Shown: positions 26,101 to 37,951, counted from the first letter of the stretch. The stretch is DNA of 64,000 bases from Apostichopus japonicus (GCF_037975245.1 NC_092583.1:13295764-13359763), one strand, 5' to 3'. Translations and numbers: made by a program. Notes: a model not told the origin generated them from the sequence alone.

Positions 26101-27040
26101 TATAACAAAATTCTCCCACCATATGAAGTATATTTTCAGGTGATTTATACCAGAAGATTTAGTTTTGGGGTGTTTTAAGTCTTAGGTGTCCGAACTTCGA
26201 AGTCACCATGCTACTACTAGTAGTAGTAGCATGGTGGGCTCATAATTGCTCATAAACGCACTTAAGGATATGATCAACGATGTCTTAATCCAAATCACTC
26301 AACTGTATGTGTTTTTCATGTGTAGTTCCTCAGAAATGTAATGATCTAAAAATATTTAAGGTTCTGTGCTTATGCACCATACAATTGAGCAGAATTTGAC
26401 CACAACATGTCTTCCATGTCAAGTTCTTTCATGCCCCTAAAATGACACATTCGTCGATAAGCTGTAGTCCTTGGTAAACATCCATTGGCTTTGGATGCTG
26501 TTTGCTATGCTCTGAGCCTCTAAGCTCAGACAGGTCAGGTCCCAGAGAGTAGTGTTATCATATTGAGGTAATGTTGGTTAATTTTACTTTGGGGTACGAT
26601 TTCCAATTGCCCCAAAAACGTGCAAAACTTGGAGGAGGAGGGTGTTAAAAGCTTAAAAAAAACACAATTTGGTAAGCAAATAGCTGACATGGATTCAAAC
26701 TCATGAAATATGTAATTCTGTTTGACTGCAAAAAGTTAAGGTGGCCTGCTGTATCGTTGCTAGTAATATTTGAAGGTGCGTCAATTACAAGGGTGCGTCA
26801 ATTATGAAGCCTTTACTATACCACTGCTAGGCACTAGGCCTAACTTAATGAGGCCTAATACAAATGTCAATGGGAAATAACGGTCAGAATACAGCAAGAA
26901 TAAGAACAACGTACCCTCAGGTTGTTCTTTTTCAAAAATAGAAGAACAGCTGCTAATGTTTGTTTGTCCATCGCATTTGCAGAATTATCTTCGTCAGGTT
27001 CCTTCTTGATCTCGGCTTCAAGCTCCATGGTAGTCGCCAT
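11141..27040 (-). CDS. TAF5: TFIID subunit 5 (TAF5), complete, 18 exons, 668 aa
   Basis: Exons, in transcript order: 27040-26915, 24590-24481, 24092-24014, 23293-23215, 22617-22494, 19679-19561, 18881-18804, 18456-18356, 18206-18121, 17790-17671, 16751-16575, 15788-15682, 15480-15399, 14061-13950, 13495-13382, 13036-12859, 11821-11728, 11261-11141. All are GT-AG, phases agree at every join, and the coding total is 2007 bp. Residues about 24-55 form a LisH-like helix pair (LAAVLLFLKKNNL). Residues about 80-215 are the TAF5 NTD2 domain (LLYPVYVHMYLELVYNGH; LRLSRDSYQSLKRQLQEK; FDGMPRSKEQIDAA). A Lys-rich linker follows, then WD40 repeats (GHSGPVYATSFSP, GHYFVSCGKDRTARLW, FHPNSNYVATGSCDR, FSPNGHFLASVSEDCSVMLW). 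The C-terminus is HLHFTRRNLLLAVGAF. Known of the family: TAF5 is a core scaffold of TFIID in RNA polymerase II initiation and binds histone-fold TAF6/TAF9. TAF5L of SAGA-type complexes is the alternative, but NTD2 and WD motifs read as TAF5. Confidence 0.95.
14563..14935. repeat. ~77 bp minisatellite, 5 copies, in a TAF5 intron
   Basis: The unit atgtttgaaggtattctat / ataattaggtattatacc / acaggattgtggatag is repeated five times nearly without change in the intron between TAF5 exons 13 and 14. The near identity indicates recent amplification. Confidence 0.9.
18866..19407 (-). repeat. Degenerate tandem copies of the TAF5 exon 7 acceptor region
   Basis: On the plus strand, ggcattccgtcaaac (inside exon 7, near 18868) recurs as ggcattccatcaaac near 19228 and gaattccatcaaac near 19321. 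Each copy is followed 50-65 bases later by a ggtaga...ttggatgga...ttgatcaac phrase. On the minus strand the copies read TTTGATGGAATGCC and TTTGATGGAATTCC, against the true exon's TTTGACGGAATGCC. They lie in the intron upstream of exon 7 and look like vestigial duplicated exons. Confidence 0.65.
21095..21500. repeat. Diverged duplication in TAF5 intron 5
   Basis: Two blocks near 21105 and 21380 share ggttgatcaaagt/ggttcatcaaagt, caattcctaagatgag / caatctctgaaatgaa and ttcaaagaagttgtaaaat. They look like an old tandem duplication or two copies of one dispersed repeat. Confidence 0.4.
22925..23060 (+). repeat. tRNA-derived SINE copy in TAF5 intron 4
   Basis: The stretch contains ggggtcactggttcaaatcc (B-box-like) followed by gtactagccaa and gctctttccc, matching the fragment at 2281-2362. 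It lies between TAF5 exons 4 and 5. Confidence 0.45.
25465..25712. mobile_element. Short TIR element, CGAAGTTCGGACA family, copy 1
   Basis: It starts with tagtcagtattgcgaagttc and cgaagttcggacaacc and ends with ttaggtgtccgaacttcgca, so the ends are inverted. A near copy follows at 25724. The core cgaagttcg is itself palindromic. It lies in TAF5 intron 1 and has no coding capacity. Confidence 0.65.
25724..26212. mobile_element. Short TIR element, CGAAGTTCGGACA family, composite copy 2
   Basis: The first half matches copy 1 (tagtcagtattgcgaagttc; aatttcacc; catatttgtcaataaaa). The second half (25983-26205) matches 52034-52258 in reverse complement. CTA trinucleotide repeats (about 25696-25722, and again near 26205-26230) flank it, suggesting insertion into or growth from a CTA microsatellite. 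Confidence 0.6.
26235..26812. mobile_element. TIR element with TAATTGACGCAC ends, short copy
   Basis: The ends are gggctcataattg...cgcactt on the left and gtgcgtcaattatgaagcc on the right. The interior matches, in reverse complement, both flanks of the large insertion at 46732-50392: the tgtatcgttgctagta block at one end, and the caactgtatgtg / gttcctcagaaatgtaatg block at the other. It serves as the uninterrupted version of that element. It lies in TAF5 intron 1. Confidence 0.7.
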
Positions 27041-27396
27041 TTTTGATAGTACAGTACTTCTATTTGTAAAATGTAACTAAATAAAATGCAAGCAGAAAAA
27101 TGCAAAATGAGTAAAATTTGTATAATTTTTAATGTCAATAGTCTTTAAAAAGTATTAAATTAATATAACTTAAATTAATAGACATAGAAAAATTAGAGTG
27201 GCCCGTATGTATTTTGGTAGAAATATAGCCTTGATCGAGGTTAGAAATGATCTCTCGCTACTCGTCCTTTTTATACGCACCTTGTTGAAGTGTGTATACC
27301 TGTGAAATACCGATGATAAAAATCCTGTAAAATCACAACCAGTCGTGAGTGTTTGTGATCATTAACGACTGAAGGTTTACTCAAAAACCTTCTGAA
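27041..27396. promoter_or_regulatory. Shared head-to-head promoter of TAF5 and RPL41
   Basis: The start codons are only 356 bp apart on opposite strands, so both promoters and 5' UTRs must lie here (unless a 5' UTR is spliced). On the RPL41 side, tcctttttat near 27265-27274 fits the polypyrimidine TCT/5'TOP initiator typical of ribosomal-protein genes, which would start the transcript about 130 nt upstream of the ATG. No TATA box is convincing. Confidence 0.6.
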
Positions 27397-30300
27397 ATGA
27401 GGGCTAAGGTAATTTCAGTATTTTAAGTGTTTTTATTTCATATTTTCTATTGATCATGCCGTCTTTCAGAAATTGTTGTGTTAGGTCAAAGTTAATATAA
27501 TGGCAGCTTCTATAATGGACAATGTCTATGCAAAGTTTACAGGTAGCCCTACAACTATGAAACATTCAGTGATTAATTGCCTGCAGTTCGTGTAACATTT
27601 CTGAGTTTACCTATTTGGTAAAATACTAGGGATGTATCTTTGCTAGTCTGCACATTTCGTAGTCTTGCACTTTGATATCACTAGCCTAGGCCCCTAGGCT
27701 AAGTGAATCAAGTGTTACTTAGGCCCAATATCACCCCGGTCGGATTCTTCCGTTTAGCATATTTATACCGCAGGCTAGCTAAGGTCTGAAGCCTTTCTCA
27801 ATTTAAAAACTAACTATGTTGAAGTCCTCTACAAAGTAGACTTTAAATATGCAAGGAAGTGAATTGTCGTTTCCAAAATTATTTGAGAACAATACAAAAC
27901 TTAGCCAAAGAGCACTGTTCACACTTCATTAGATTCGACAGCATACGATTCAATAAAAAACAAAATAACCACTACATGCAATCAACTTATTTGATAAATG
28001 CATCATTGATATGCCGCTCTTGCAGTCGACAAGAATGGTGTAGACCTAGAAATATATATGCCTTAACTTCACTTAACTCCATAACAATGCTTCATTTTGG
28101 CAAAGATATAAAGATGTATTGATTATCTTAAAAATCTTGCCCAATGGTACATCATGTGAACCAGGCTCTAACTGCTGTAGAGCCCTGACCCTAATTAGTA
28201 AATGGAAGAAGACTTGATGTGGTTCTGCAATGAATCCACATAGCTGATTAAGTAAAATCATTGCCCTCTAGAGGCTAAGCATAAATAGGTGCCCTGTATT
28301 TTTTTTCATTTCTGTTGAATGTCAAGTTGGCGTGTTTGTGTCCGTGTAGTAATCAAGTCTGAATAAAGACTCCATTATTCAAGGACTGAAACTCTGTTGT
28401 GCACAACCAGGATTGGGAATCGGATGTGTAGGGTTTGGACAGTCAGGACTCAAGGACTTGGATTAAGACCAAAATAAGTAATATTGTAAAATTCCCTGAA
28501 TTATATGTAATGTGCCAAATCCATTTGCATCTGAAAATGGCAGTTAGTTGCTCATAAAAAAAATGTCTAATTAGGCCTACTCAGAGTTTGCCTACAAATA
28601 TGGTGTCACATCACAACATGGGCAAACTGCTAAGTACAAGTGCAAAAACATATAGCAGTTTTGTACACAAGTAGCATAGAATTTAGTAAAGGAACATTCA
28701 TAAGTGTTTACAGACGTTGAACACAACATTATTCCATGGCATCGCCACTCACTGCCTTTTAACAAGCTCATTTCTTAACTGTTCCACATTTTTCTTTCTC
28801 ATTTTCAGTGGCGTAAGAAGAGAATGAGGAGGTAAGTATTCAGAGAGGTTTTGCAGATTTCAGTTAAGCAAAGAGCATCCACTGAACATTTGCTCTTATT
28901 TTGAAAGTAATCCACTTTCAGAACTTAAAAATCATGAAATATAAACGTAAAATTTCTACTGAAGTAAAGAGAGTGTAATGTCCTTGCAGTTATATTACCC
29001 GTCACATGCCCCTACAGCATTATTTCTTGGATTGTATAAAAAATTGTCAATTTGGTGAGTTGACATGACTTTGATAGACTGTTATATGTAATAGTACCCC
29101 TCTTTCAGCTGTTCAATACCTTTTCTTTAGCATGCAGAAGTTTCCTTTTACCTTATCACTGACAATATTTGAAGTAAGTGTGTTAAAACAACAAAAATTG
29201 ATCCGGTACAGTGAATAATTTGCAGCGCAACATGGTATGCAAAGATGTGTAGCAGTTTTTGCTAGGGATGCACCGGATATCCGGTCCGGCCGGATATTTT
29301 TCAAAATCCGGCCGGATCTTTTTCAAAATCTTGCCTGAATTATTCCTTAAAAAGGTGTTGGTATTAACTTAAATCAATGTAAACTATTTCCAAAACTTAA
29401 TAAAAACATTCAAAGTAAGGAAAAATTAGGTTTAACATGTTTAAATTAATTTTCTCAATGGTCTGACCCACTGTTTCTAAAGATCAACCAAAATAATACA
29501 ACTACTGTAATAATATCAAGGTATATACAACAAATACAGTTTGCAGTGAAATCATTTCTTGCAGCCTTCATCAGTTTAATATTGTGCAGTTAAAGTAGAC
29601 CATTCATATACTTATCAGTCAAAATACTGTTCCATTGAATCTTTACTTTCCCATTATTGTTGGCATTCATGTTTTCTCTGAATTTTTATGTGTGAAACAA
29701 TCTCTTATATGGTTAAATACGTCTGAATTTTTTTTAATTCCACAAAAACCACTTCATCTTAAAGTATGTAGATTACACCACTTGAAGTCATATTTAATCT
29801 CATAAATGGGGTCTTAATTTCACCTTCTTTATAATATGCTTATACCTCACCTAAGATTTGCTCCTTGTTTCATACTTCTACTTCTTATTAATGATTTTCT
29901 TTTGTGTAATGAAAAAATCCGGTTCCGGTCGGATTTTATCCGGCCGGATTTCATGTACTATCCGGCAAAATCCGGTTCCGGCCGGATCCAAAAATTTGGA
30001 TCCGGTGCATCCCTAGTTTTTGCACACAGAAACCATAGTATTTTTTATAGGAGACAAAACTTCATTGCCTTTAAAACCTCTTTTGATATGTTTTTTTTTT
30101 TTGGTATTAAATTATTCTCTGAGGTACAACCATACAATGTTCATACCTGGAAAAACCGGAATAAGAGGTACCAAAACATGTCTGATGAAGGTTCAGCCTT
30201 TCCTCAAATGTGATCCCCAGTACCATCTGAAAGGTTGAATTAGTTGGAACAAAATTTTCAACCCCCCCCCCCAAAAAAAAAGCTGCTCTCTGAAACAATA

Positions 30301-30464
30301 AGTTGTGCCAATTTGTAGTAATGGAGCCATTTAATTTTTTTGGTTTTTGTATCTCACCAGAGGTTTTTGTTCACTTGTAGTTTTCATCCCAGCCAATAAT
30401 GATATTATTTCTTTTATTTAGACTGAAGCGAAAAAGAAGAAAGATGAGGGCCAGGTCCAAGTAG
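27397..30464 (+). CDS. RPL41: Ribosomal protein L41 (eL41), 25 aa, three tiny exons
   Basis: Exons: 27397-27408 (12 bp, MRAK), 28809-28831 (23 bp, WRKKRMRR in part) and 30422-30464 (43 bp, ending KMRARSK and TAG). Junctions are AAG|gtaatt, tttcag|TGG, GAG|gtaagt and tttag|ACTG. Total 78 bp, 25 codons plus stop. The product is almost entirely Arg/Lys with one Trp and matches the near-invariant eukaryotic eL41 pattern. Known of the family: the smallest ribosomal protein, a single helix at the interface of the two subunits of the 80S ribosome. Each exon is far too short for ORF scanning. The gene is divergent from TAF5. Intron 2 contains a hAT-type element. Regulation by a TOP-type transcript start is inferred. 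Confidence 0.95.
29263..30015. mobile_element. Non-autonomous hAT-type element, 753 bp, perfect 8 bp TSD
   Basis: The terminal inverted repeats are tagggatgcaccggat and atccggtgcatcccta. The flanking 8 bp gtttttgc is duplicated exactly (29255-29262 and 30016-30023). Subterminal regions at both ends are packed with ccggccggat palindromes. An 8 bp duplication is the hallmark of hAT transposons. There is no transposase frame, so it would need a helper in trans. It lies in RPL41 intron 2. Confidence 0.9.
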
Positions 30465-30883
30465 AGAGTCTCCTTCGCGTATCCACTCCAATTACTTTAC
30501 TTGACGACTTCACCGCAGTTTTCATCTGGTCTTTGGTTGGCCTGGACCTTCAGTCAAGCTGGAGAGAAGGATGCCAGGAGCTGCCAAGTTCATTAGACTG
30601 AGTGAAAACTTTCCACCTTTTCTGGATAACATAACTAATGCTTACTGACTCATCTCACTGGAATTTGTTGTCAAACTGTCAAGTTGAAATTTTGGAAGTT
30701 TTAAATGCTGCCCTTTGCTCAAAAGTTCAGATCAGACATTTCTAAAAGACGTTTTGTATGGAAAAGACTTCTGTTGATTTTTGATATTCGTTCTGTTAGT
30801 TTTGAAGATTTGAAACACTTAACAGTTTTGTCAAGTTAACATTCCATTTTTACCCTAACTTGCATGTTTCCTGTTCATGTTGC

Positions 30884-30889
30884 AATAAA
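30884..30889 (+). promoter_or_regulatory. Candidate poly(A) signal of RPL41
   Basis: AATAAA about 420 nt after the RPL41 stop, followed by T-rich sequence near 30930. It is the first canonical hexamer downstream of the last exon. Confidence 0.55.
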
Positions 30890-30909
30890 AGTAATTAGAG
30901 TGGATAAAG

Positions 30910-33900
30910 TTAAATTCCATTGTTTTACTGTTCTTTTTTTTTTTCATTTTCCGATTTGAGGCTTGTTGACAAATATTTAAAATTTACAAGGTGATTCCTT
31001 AGAAGCCAAACTAGTTTCTGAGAAACCGAACAGTCCACGAGTATATTGTTCTCTCATAAAGCAGCTTTTGTATTTGGTTGGCAATATTACCAGTCCCAAA
31101 GTTTCTCAAAATAGAGAGTGCACTTTATGGTAGCAAAAGATTAAACATGCAAATGAATTATATTTATACAGTATCAAACAGGATTGACAAATTAATTATT
31201 AAACCTCATTGCAAAAAGCTGGCACTTAAGTTGAAATTATGATGTAAGGAGCTAATTGCATGGACTTCAAAACCAGGAGCTATTTGTACACATATTCCCG
31301 AAATTAAAATTGTTCTAGTGGTAGGGGAATATACTGGAATAGCATATATTCCACGACCCTCTGTAAAGTATGTGAGCTAATGACAAAGTTGCATTTTGCC
31401 AGCAAAGATTATTATATAATGTGAAGTAGACCCACATTCCTACCTGCTGCCAGCAAAACATGCAGCTTATGGCTGTAGGGTTCAAATAGTTTTGAAATAT
31501 CCATGTGGTTTTCATAAGTTTGTTTCAAGACGATGTCTGTACAAAGAACTGAAGTTGAAAACGACAGTCTTCGTTTTAGCCCTACGACTACCATTTTGGT
31601 AAAACTAACATTCTCCCATCAATCCCATTTCCAAAAAAAATAAGTAGATTCGATTTTCATAATCTGCATGGTAATTTCTTACATCCTTTTCCTGCTGCTC
31701 ATACATTTATTATCATCATTTCTGTGTTGCTAAAATTAGGATTCTGAAGGGAAAAAAAATTGCAAAAGTCATATTCTGCTAATGATTTTTCATTCATACC
31801 AATCACAAAATTTAAAGGTTGAAAGTGTTGTGTTGTGGCAACAGTGAATTTTTGAAAGTTATGGATCCTCAAATTAGAATTAATTCAAAGAACTGTAAAT
31901 AAACTGCTTATCCATGAAAGAGCCCTGTGTAAGAGAATGAGTAATAGTAATTGGGCCCGACATTTTGAAGCTAGCAGGATATTCTTCAGTGTCTGAATTA
32001 CAAGTAACAGAAACTAAATGGGACAACATACATGCACAGACTACAGATAGGTTAAAGGCATTGAAGACTGGCGCACAAAGAAACGTCTGATGCTGGTAAT
32101 CTGACCTAGTTTCCAATGAGGTGTAACAGAAATGTTAGACACCACCATTGATCCCAGAAAATACACAGCTTGCTACCGTCGGTAATCAGACACTAGTGTA
32201 CAGTCAATACATGCAGCTACGGTCAATACCCATAACACGGTGTACATAGCAGCGATGGACATCTCAGGTCTAGATAAAAGATAACAAGGTATCAATCATT
32301 TCTGTCTGCATTTTGTAGCAACAAGAAAACACACTTGCAGGCAGCAGAAAGTTAACTTTTTCAGAGGGCGGCACTGGGTTTGGGGCGAGTCTGCAACGCC
32401 TTTAATGAGCAGGATGAACGCAGAAGAGATTGATGTACATAATAATGGATCTTAACAACTTTGTGATAGGTGTAAACTTCATTTATAGGTATCTCTAAAG
32501 CATCCATAGTAAGACTTCTGGCTTAGCATATAGGAAGCCTTCGTGTCTTCTCTGAATCTCAAGATCAATTTATTAGGTCCAAGGAGGGCAATAAGCATCG
32601 TTCCAGTAAGTTGGCTTGGATGACATCGTTAAGGGGAACCAACCAATGATGACAATATCATCCATGGATGGCAAAAGTCGATTCAACTGAGTATTATGTG
32701 GGTGGAAAGGAATAATGTTATACCTGAAAAAGGTCTCGGGTCATTTCCTTTAAATTAAGGGAAGTCATAGTTTTGTTGATATCAGATTTCATGCTCGGTT
32801 GCCTCAATTTATGCAACTAAAAATGAATGAGGTATAAATGTAGTTGTGGTTCTAGATGGTTATTTTTAAAGCATGCCCTCTTATTTCAGTTCTAGTCAGT
32901 ATAAAGAGTTAACAGCACTCTACAGCTATCCTGCTTTTTCAGTGATTACTTATTCAGTCTCTTCCCAGTACACATCCCCCCCCCCTCCCCCAGTTTCTCT
33001 CCCTCTCTTTCTCACTTGTCTCTTTTAATATTCTTGGTCTATACCAACCTCCAATCATTGTCCAAATGTGGGGTAATGAACAGGTCTTTTGCATGTTGAC
33101 TGAACGTTAAAGCCCATATCAAACCCTCTTTTTTTTTTCCTGAAAGAAAAATAGGTTGTCGGACTATTATCTTGCTGGATTATATAAAATACTTGCCTGA
33201 TTACATTATAAAAATGATGGACCAGCTGAACCCATTGTTTACTTCATGAAGTGAATTGTTGTGGTTGATCAATGGTGAATCAATGTCCAGTTCTTTGCAG
33301 AGAGCTCATCTAAATTTAATCTATTAAAAAGTGTAGTTGTTTGTAACTCAAAATAATGAACAGTTTTGATAATTGAAGCAGGAGTACTATGTTGGGATTG
33401 GGCAATTCTTTTTTGAAGCTTGCAAATTTCAGGGTGTGTAACTTTGGCTTCAACTCTGGTTGGCAGAGACATATACAACTTGATTCATTTTACAATGCCT
33501 AAGCAGATAATAGGCAAGCTAGATAATGAAGTTATAGAGTTTGACTGAAGTGTTTGTGTAAGTCGTTGCGATAACTGCTTCATATCTTACAAAAGCCTGC
33601 GAAATGGTCAATTAAAAGAGTGGGAGGGCTGGTGCATCCATGTGCAACAGGCTGTGTCTACCTTTGTGCTTTCTTTCGTTTTTGGTAATGCACTTGAGCA
33701 GATTGTAACAAAAGCAAACACCTTCATTGAATTTCTTTATGAATAGACTCCTTTATTACCAGTGTAGCAACTTATTGCATAGGCCTACTCTGACAAACAC
33801 TTCTGCGGCAACCCGCTTGGCTTCGATGCTGTACTAATGGTAAAGCAACTGATGCCATAAAAAAAAAACAAGCAAAAACCGAGAAATATCCATACGAGAC

Positions 33901-36900
33901 ATGTCAAGCAAATTCATACAAGAGAAATTTGATCCAAGCTTGAACTAATGACAATAACTGCTTTCTCAAAAATGCTTGCAAAGAGGTATAGTTTTATTTA
34001 CCTTTTTTTGCCATCAAGATATCCATAAAAAGCCAGGGAACACAGAATGCCATAAATATGATATGCCAACTGTATCTGCTTTTAAGTTTCAAGATTAAAT
34101 TTAGTCGACAACCTATACACAGCAGAGCAATTACAGAACATGTAGGGATTAAGTCTACATAAGCTACATCTAACCAGTTATACAATCACTCCTGTTTCAC
34201 TCCTCTGAAGCTAGGGCTTAAATGTCAGTGGATTGCCAGTAGAGAAGGAAAGAAAAGATGTGTATTTTTTTAGCCAGTAGTCATTAATTCAATTGGAATT
34301 ATCACTTTTTAGCATTCAAATTGTAGATTTTGTAGTCATTCTGTTTTATCGCTTTACGCTTCACCAGTACTTTTAATAGTTTTTCGATCTCATATCCCTG
34401 TATATTTCCGTAGATGGTATATGTATTTACTGTTTTTTCTATTTACTGTTTTATGGCATTGTATTTTTTTAGATTGTTTGTAAAGCGCACAGATGCATCG
34501 CGTGTAGTGCGGTTTATAAGATTTTATTTACATTACATTACATAAGAACATAAACACATGATAAGTCGGTTAACAATTGCCAGTCAAAAGAGAATCGTCA
34601 TGGTTTCTGTATCTATAACATAAGCCCCGTATTACTGCTTACTATCAGCAAATATTATTTAGCTGGTCTGGTAAGTCTGGCCAGTATAACTGATGTGTGT
34701 TGTAATTCACTAACATGCCAGTGGAAATTGATTTTAGCCTGTCGACTTTTTAAGCACAAGTTTGTATGTTTTTGGTAAATGCTATAAAATTGTGAAATCG
34801 TAGGCCTCATGTTGTAATGAAGATACTGACTAGCCATCAGACTTAAAGCAGCATTTTGCATATGGTCGCCGTTTTCAACTTTTTTGACATGTCCATCGAG
34901 TTTTTTACATATATCAATCACAAAACAGCAAACTAAGATATTAGCCAAGTTTTCCCCTGCCACCAACATCAATTGGCCAGTAATTAAGGATATTTGCAGA
35001 TAATGAGAAAAGTGTCCACCGACAAATTCCACATTTAAAATTAATCGCATACAGTTCCCCCAATGTGCTAGTTTGAATTCAACCAATCAGAGATGCAGGT
35101 TTAGTTATGCGCCGTTGCTAAAAATAGATTCAAAACTTTGCGTTGGTATAACAAGGGAGTTGTTATGGAACTACCTGGTACAACTGCCATATAGACTGTA
35201 CACAAATCAAGCATGGTGTTGTATTACGTAGGCCTAATGGTCAATGACGTTTGTAGTGTTTAAATATTCATATTATGGGCGAGGTTTATTGGGATCCCAA
35301 CAGAAAATATCTTGGAGTAAAACAAAGTTGAAAGTTGCAATGTTTTTTTACTTTCATGCCACCATTTGAAGTAAGATTTAAATAGATAAGCTGGTTATGT
35401 ATGTCGTTATGGCATCATGGAGTCAGTGAGGTTGAGAAAAATCATAGAAAAGGATGCTTTAAGAACCTCTCATATAGATCATATCATCAAATGAAGGTTT
35501 ATGAAAGAAAAACCTATGATTTCTATTGGATTTTGTTACCCACACAGTATTTCATAATAGAAATCAATAAGCACATATGGATAGCTAACCCACAAATTTT
35601 CCAGATTTTTTTCTTTTTCAATTCACTACTTTGTTTGAACTAAATACCACTTTATTAGAACGGCTGTGTTTAAGCTTGTAATTACCTGTTGTTTGCCTAG
35701 CCTTGTATCTTGTTATTACTTATAACCTATTTAGTATGGAAGGGGACAATAAGGGGAAGAAAAATAAATTGTAGTCGTACTAGTGCAACCTTCATAGTCA
35801 ATTGTAAATTGCATATATTGAACGTATAGCGTGGATAAAGATCTATGATGAATAGACCGTCAGTTTCTATTCCAGGAATGGCTGTTGCTTATATAATCAA
35901 AGTTTAGTTTTCAACAGCAGCAAAGAGAGAGAAATAGAGAGTATGTGTGTGTCTGGGTGATGAAATGTTGATACCGGAAACGTAATAAGAGGGGCCAGTG
36001 TCTTAATCTGACTTGCAAAATTTTATTTTGAGTAATATTTGGTAAATATGTTGACATGATTGCAAAGGAACGGCTTCAAAATCTTAGGTCTTGTAACTTT
36101 GAGAAAGCTCATATTGCTTTGATGCTCTTACATAATTGGTAATTGCCATTTTGTACAAATTCATAATGCCATTTGCATAGGCGTAGGAGGCAGGGGGCTG
36201 GGGGTGATGCAGAGCCCCCAACCAAAATTTTTTGTGAAAATTTGGGCAATATGCTGAGAATTTTTCGGGCACCTACGGAAAGAAAAATAATTTGCAATGT
36301 GTTTGTCAATGGTTAAACTGATATTATTATCATTATTATTGTAAGGACTTCTCCAATAATTATAAGCAATATGGAAGGGTAATAACACGGCAAATGATTG
36401 TATGTTATTTGCATGCGGTGTAACAACGGATGCATGCCTATATGATATGTACATTAAGATGTTGAACGCTCGGAGCGTGCAAACAGTTTTGGTTATATTT
36501 TTCGGGCAAGTCGTTACAGCCCCAGCAAATCAAATTGGGCTCCTACGCATATGGCCATTTGCATTGTTAACAAAGTTAGTTTTTGGGCATTAAGTTTATT
36601 TGTAAAATTTATTGATCCTTTGGAATACTAAAGTACCAAACAAATGCAACCCAATCACATATGTTTTGATGTTATTTCATGCAAGAGTTTGGACATTTGT
36701 GTTGCTGTTTGCCATGTCATCAAAGTTGAAATAGTCAATGCCCAGGGAACTGTGTTCCAGCTCCCTACTCAGACTGACTAGAATAAAGAACTTGTGTTTG
36801 CTTTTATTGTAGTGGTATGTACTTTAAATACCAAAATCCCATACCAGTGCAACTCATTAAACCATGAAGAATTTGCGGATATTGCTACATTACTTTGATT
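30910..36900. other. Gene-poor intergenic DNA
   Basis: No spliced gene can be supported. The longest open frame (minus strand, 34655-35086, 143 codons) has no motif I recognise. Around 36170-36300 there is a dispersed-repeat-like patch (cataggcgtaggaggcaggg). The rest is AT-rich single-copy-looking sequence with homopolymer runs. Confidence 0.4.
34330..34545 (+). repeat. Possible LINE/SINE 3' tail
   Basis: A T-rich region ends in tgtaaagcgcacagatgcat...gtgcggtttataagatttta. This resembles the aaagcgc...gctatataa 3' ends of CR1/L2-type LINEs and the SINEs that borrow them. The call rests on that short resemblance only. Confidence 0.35.
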
Positions 36901-36929
36901 TATTGTCATTTTACATTCATTAAATTGTA

Positions 36930-37025
36930 CCTGTGATGTGGCTAAGTGGATAAAGGCAGTGGCATTTGAAGCAATGAGGCTTAGCAATAGGGAGGTTCCA
37001 GTTTGATACCCGGCCGGGTCATAGT
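36930..37025 (+). repeat. tRNA-derived SINE head
   Basis: An A-box match (tggctaagtgg, 36940-36950) and a B-box-like gtttgatacc (near 37001-37010) are spaced as in a class II tRNA with a long variable arm. The unit starts cctgtgatg and runs on into a tRNA-unrelated body. The acceptor stem does not pair, so it is a SINE rather than a tRNA gene. Confidence 0.55.
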
Positions 37026-37951
37026 GAGGTGGGTTTTCATCCAAGAGCATTCTACGGTTTGCCCATCTGAAATGACTTTCTAAATTGGAAAGATCCCAAA
37101 TTTGAGTTTAAATGATGAATTGGAAGCCTCCAGATGTGTTAGTTGTAATCCATTAGCCCTTGCGGGTTTCTCCCACATTTGAGGTCTAAAAGCATCGTAA
37201 ACAAAACTGCTGGTTATTATTAAATTGTTATTATTCAGCCATCAGTATTCCCTGCCCTTAAATATGCCAGATAGTAAATAAAAATGGTCACTTATGCTCA
37301 GATTTTAACAAGCACTATATTGTCGCTCTCAAAAGAGTTTTGCTTTACTGAGGCAATTAACCTCTAGGAAAGTATACCTCTGCAAACTCTTTGCAATTTT
37401 TAGCATGCTCATATTTTTGGCCAATACTGATGACACTTAAGTATTAACTATCAGGTTTGGTGAAGATATTAAATTGTTATGAAGAGCTTTTATTAATTTT
37501 ATGATATTTATTCTGTAATACTACGTAGAAAAATTATTAGATATATTTTCTCCTCAGTCTGTGGGAAAACACTCTCCTTTGCAACAAACCATGATATTTA
37601 GAAACATTCACCTTTATATGACAAGATATTTATTACTTTTAGGAACTTGTTCACACAATACTGTCAAAGTAAGATCAAAGCTGGAGTGACTCCCCAATTT
37701 CAAACTTGCATCAGGGTCCCTGCTGTGGCAAATTCAAGTTATGGTTTAAAGTGAGCATTAAAAACTGGCCATTATTACCACCAATTTTCAAACTGGCTAA
37801 GTTATTCTTTCTCGCCTACTCTCCTGCCCATTCAATTCTACCTTTTACCTTTTCAGTGGAAGGAAACTGAATGAATATAAAACAGAAAACCAAGAAAAGT
37901 AAAATACATCTTTGGTAATTACTATTTGCTGCTCCGTCTGTTTTTGTTGTT

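Noticed and set aside
36930-37025. tRNA gene
   Set aside because: A and B boxes are present, but the acceptor and anticodon stems do not pair well; a SINE fits better.
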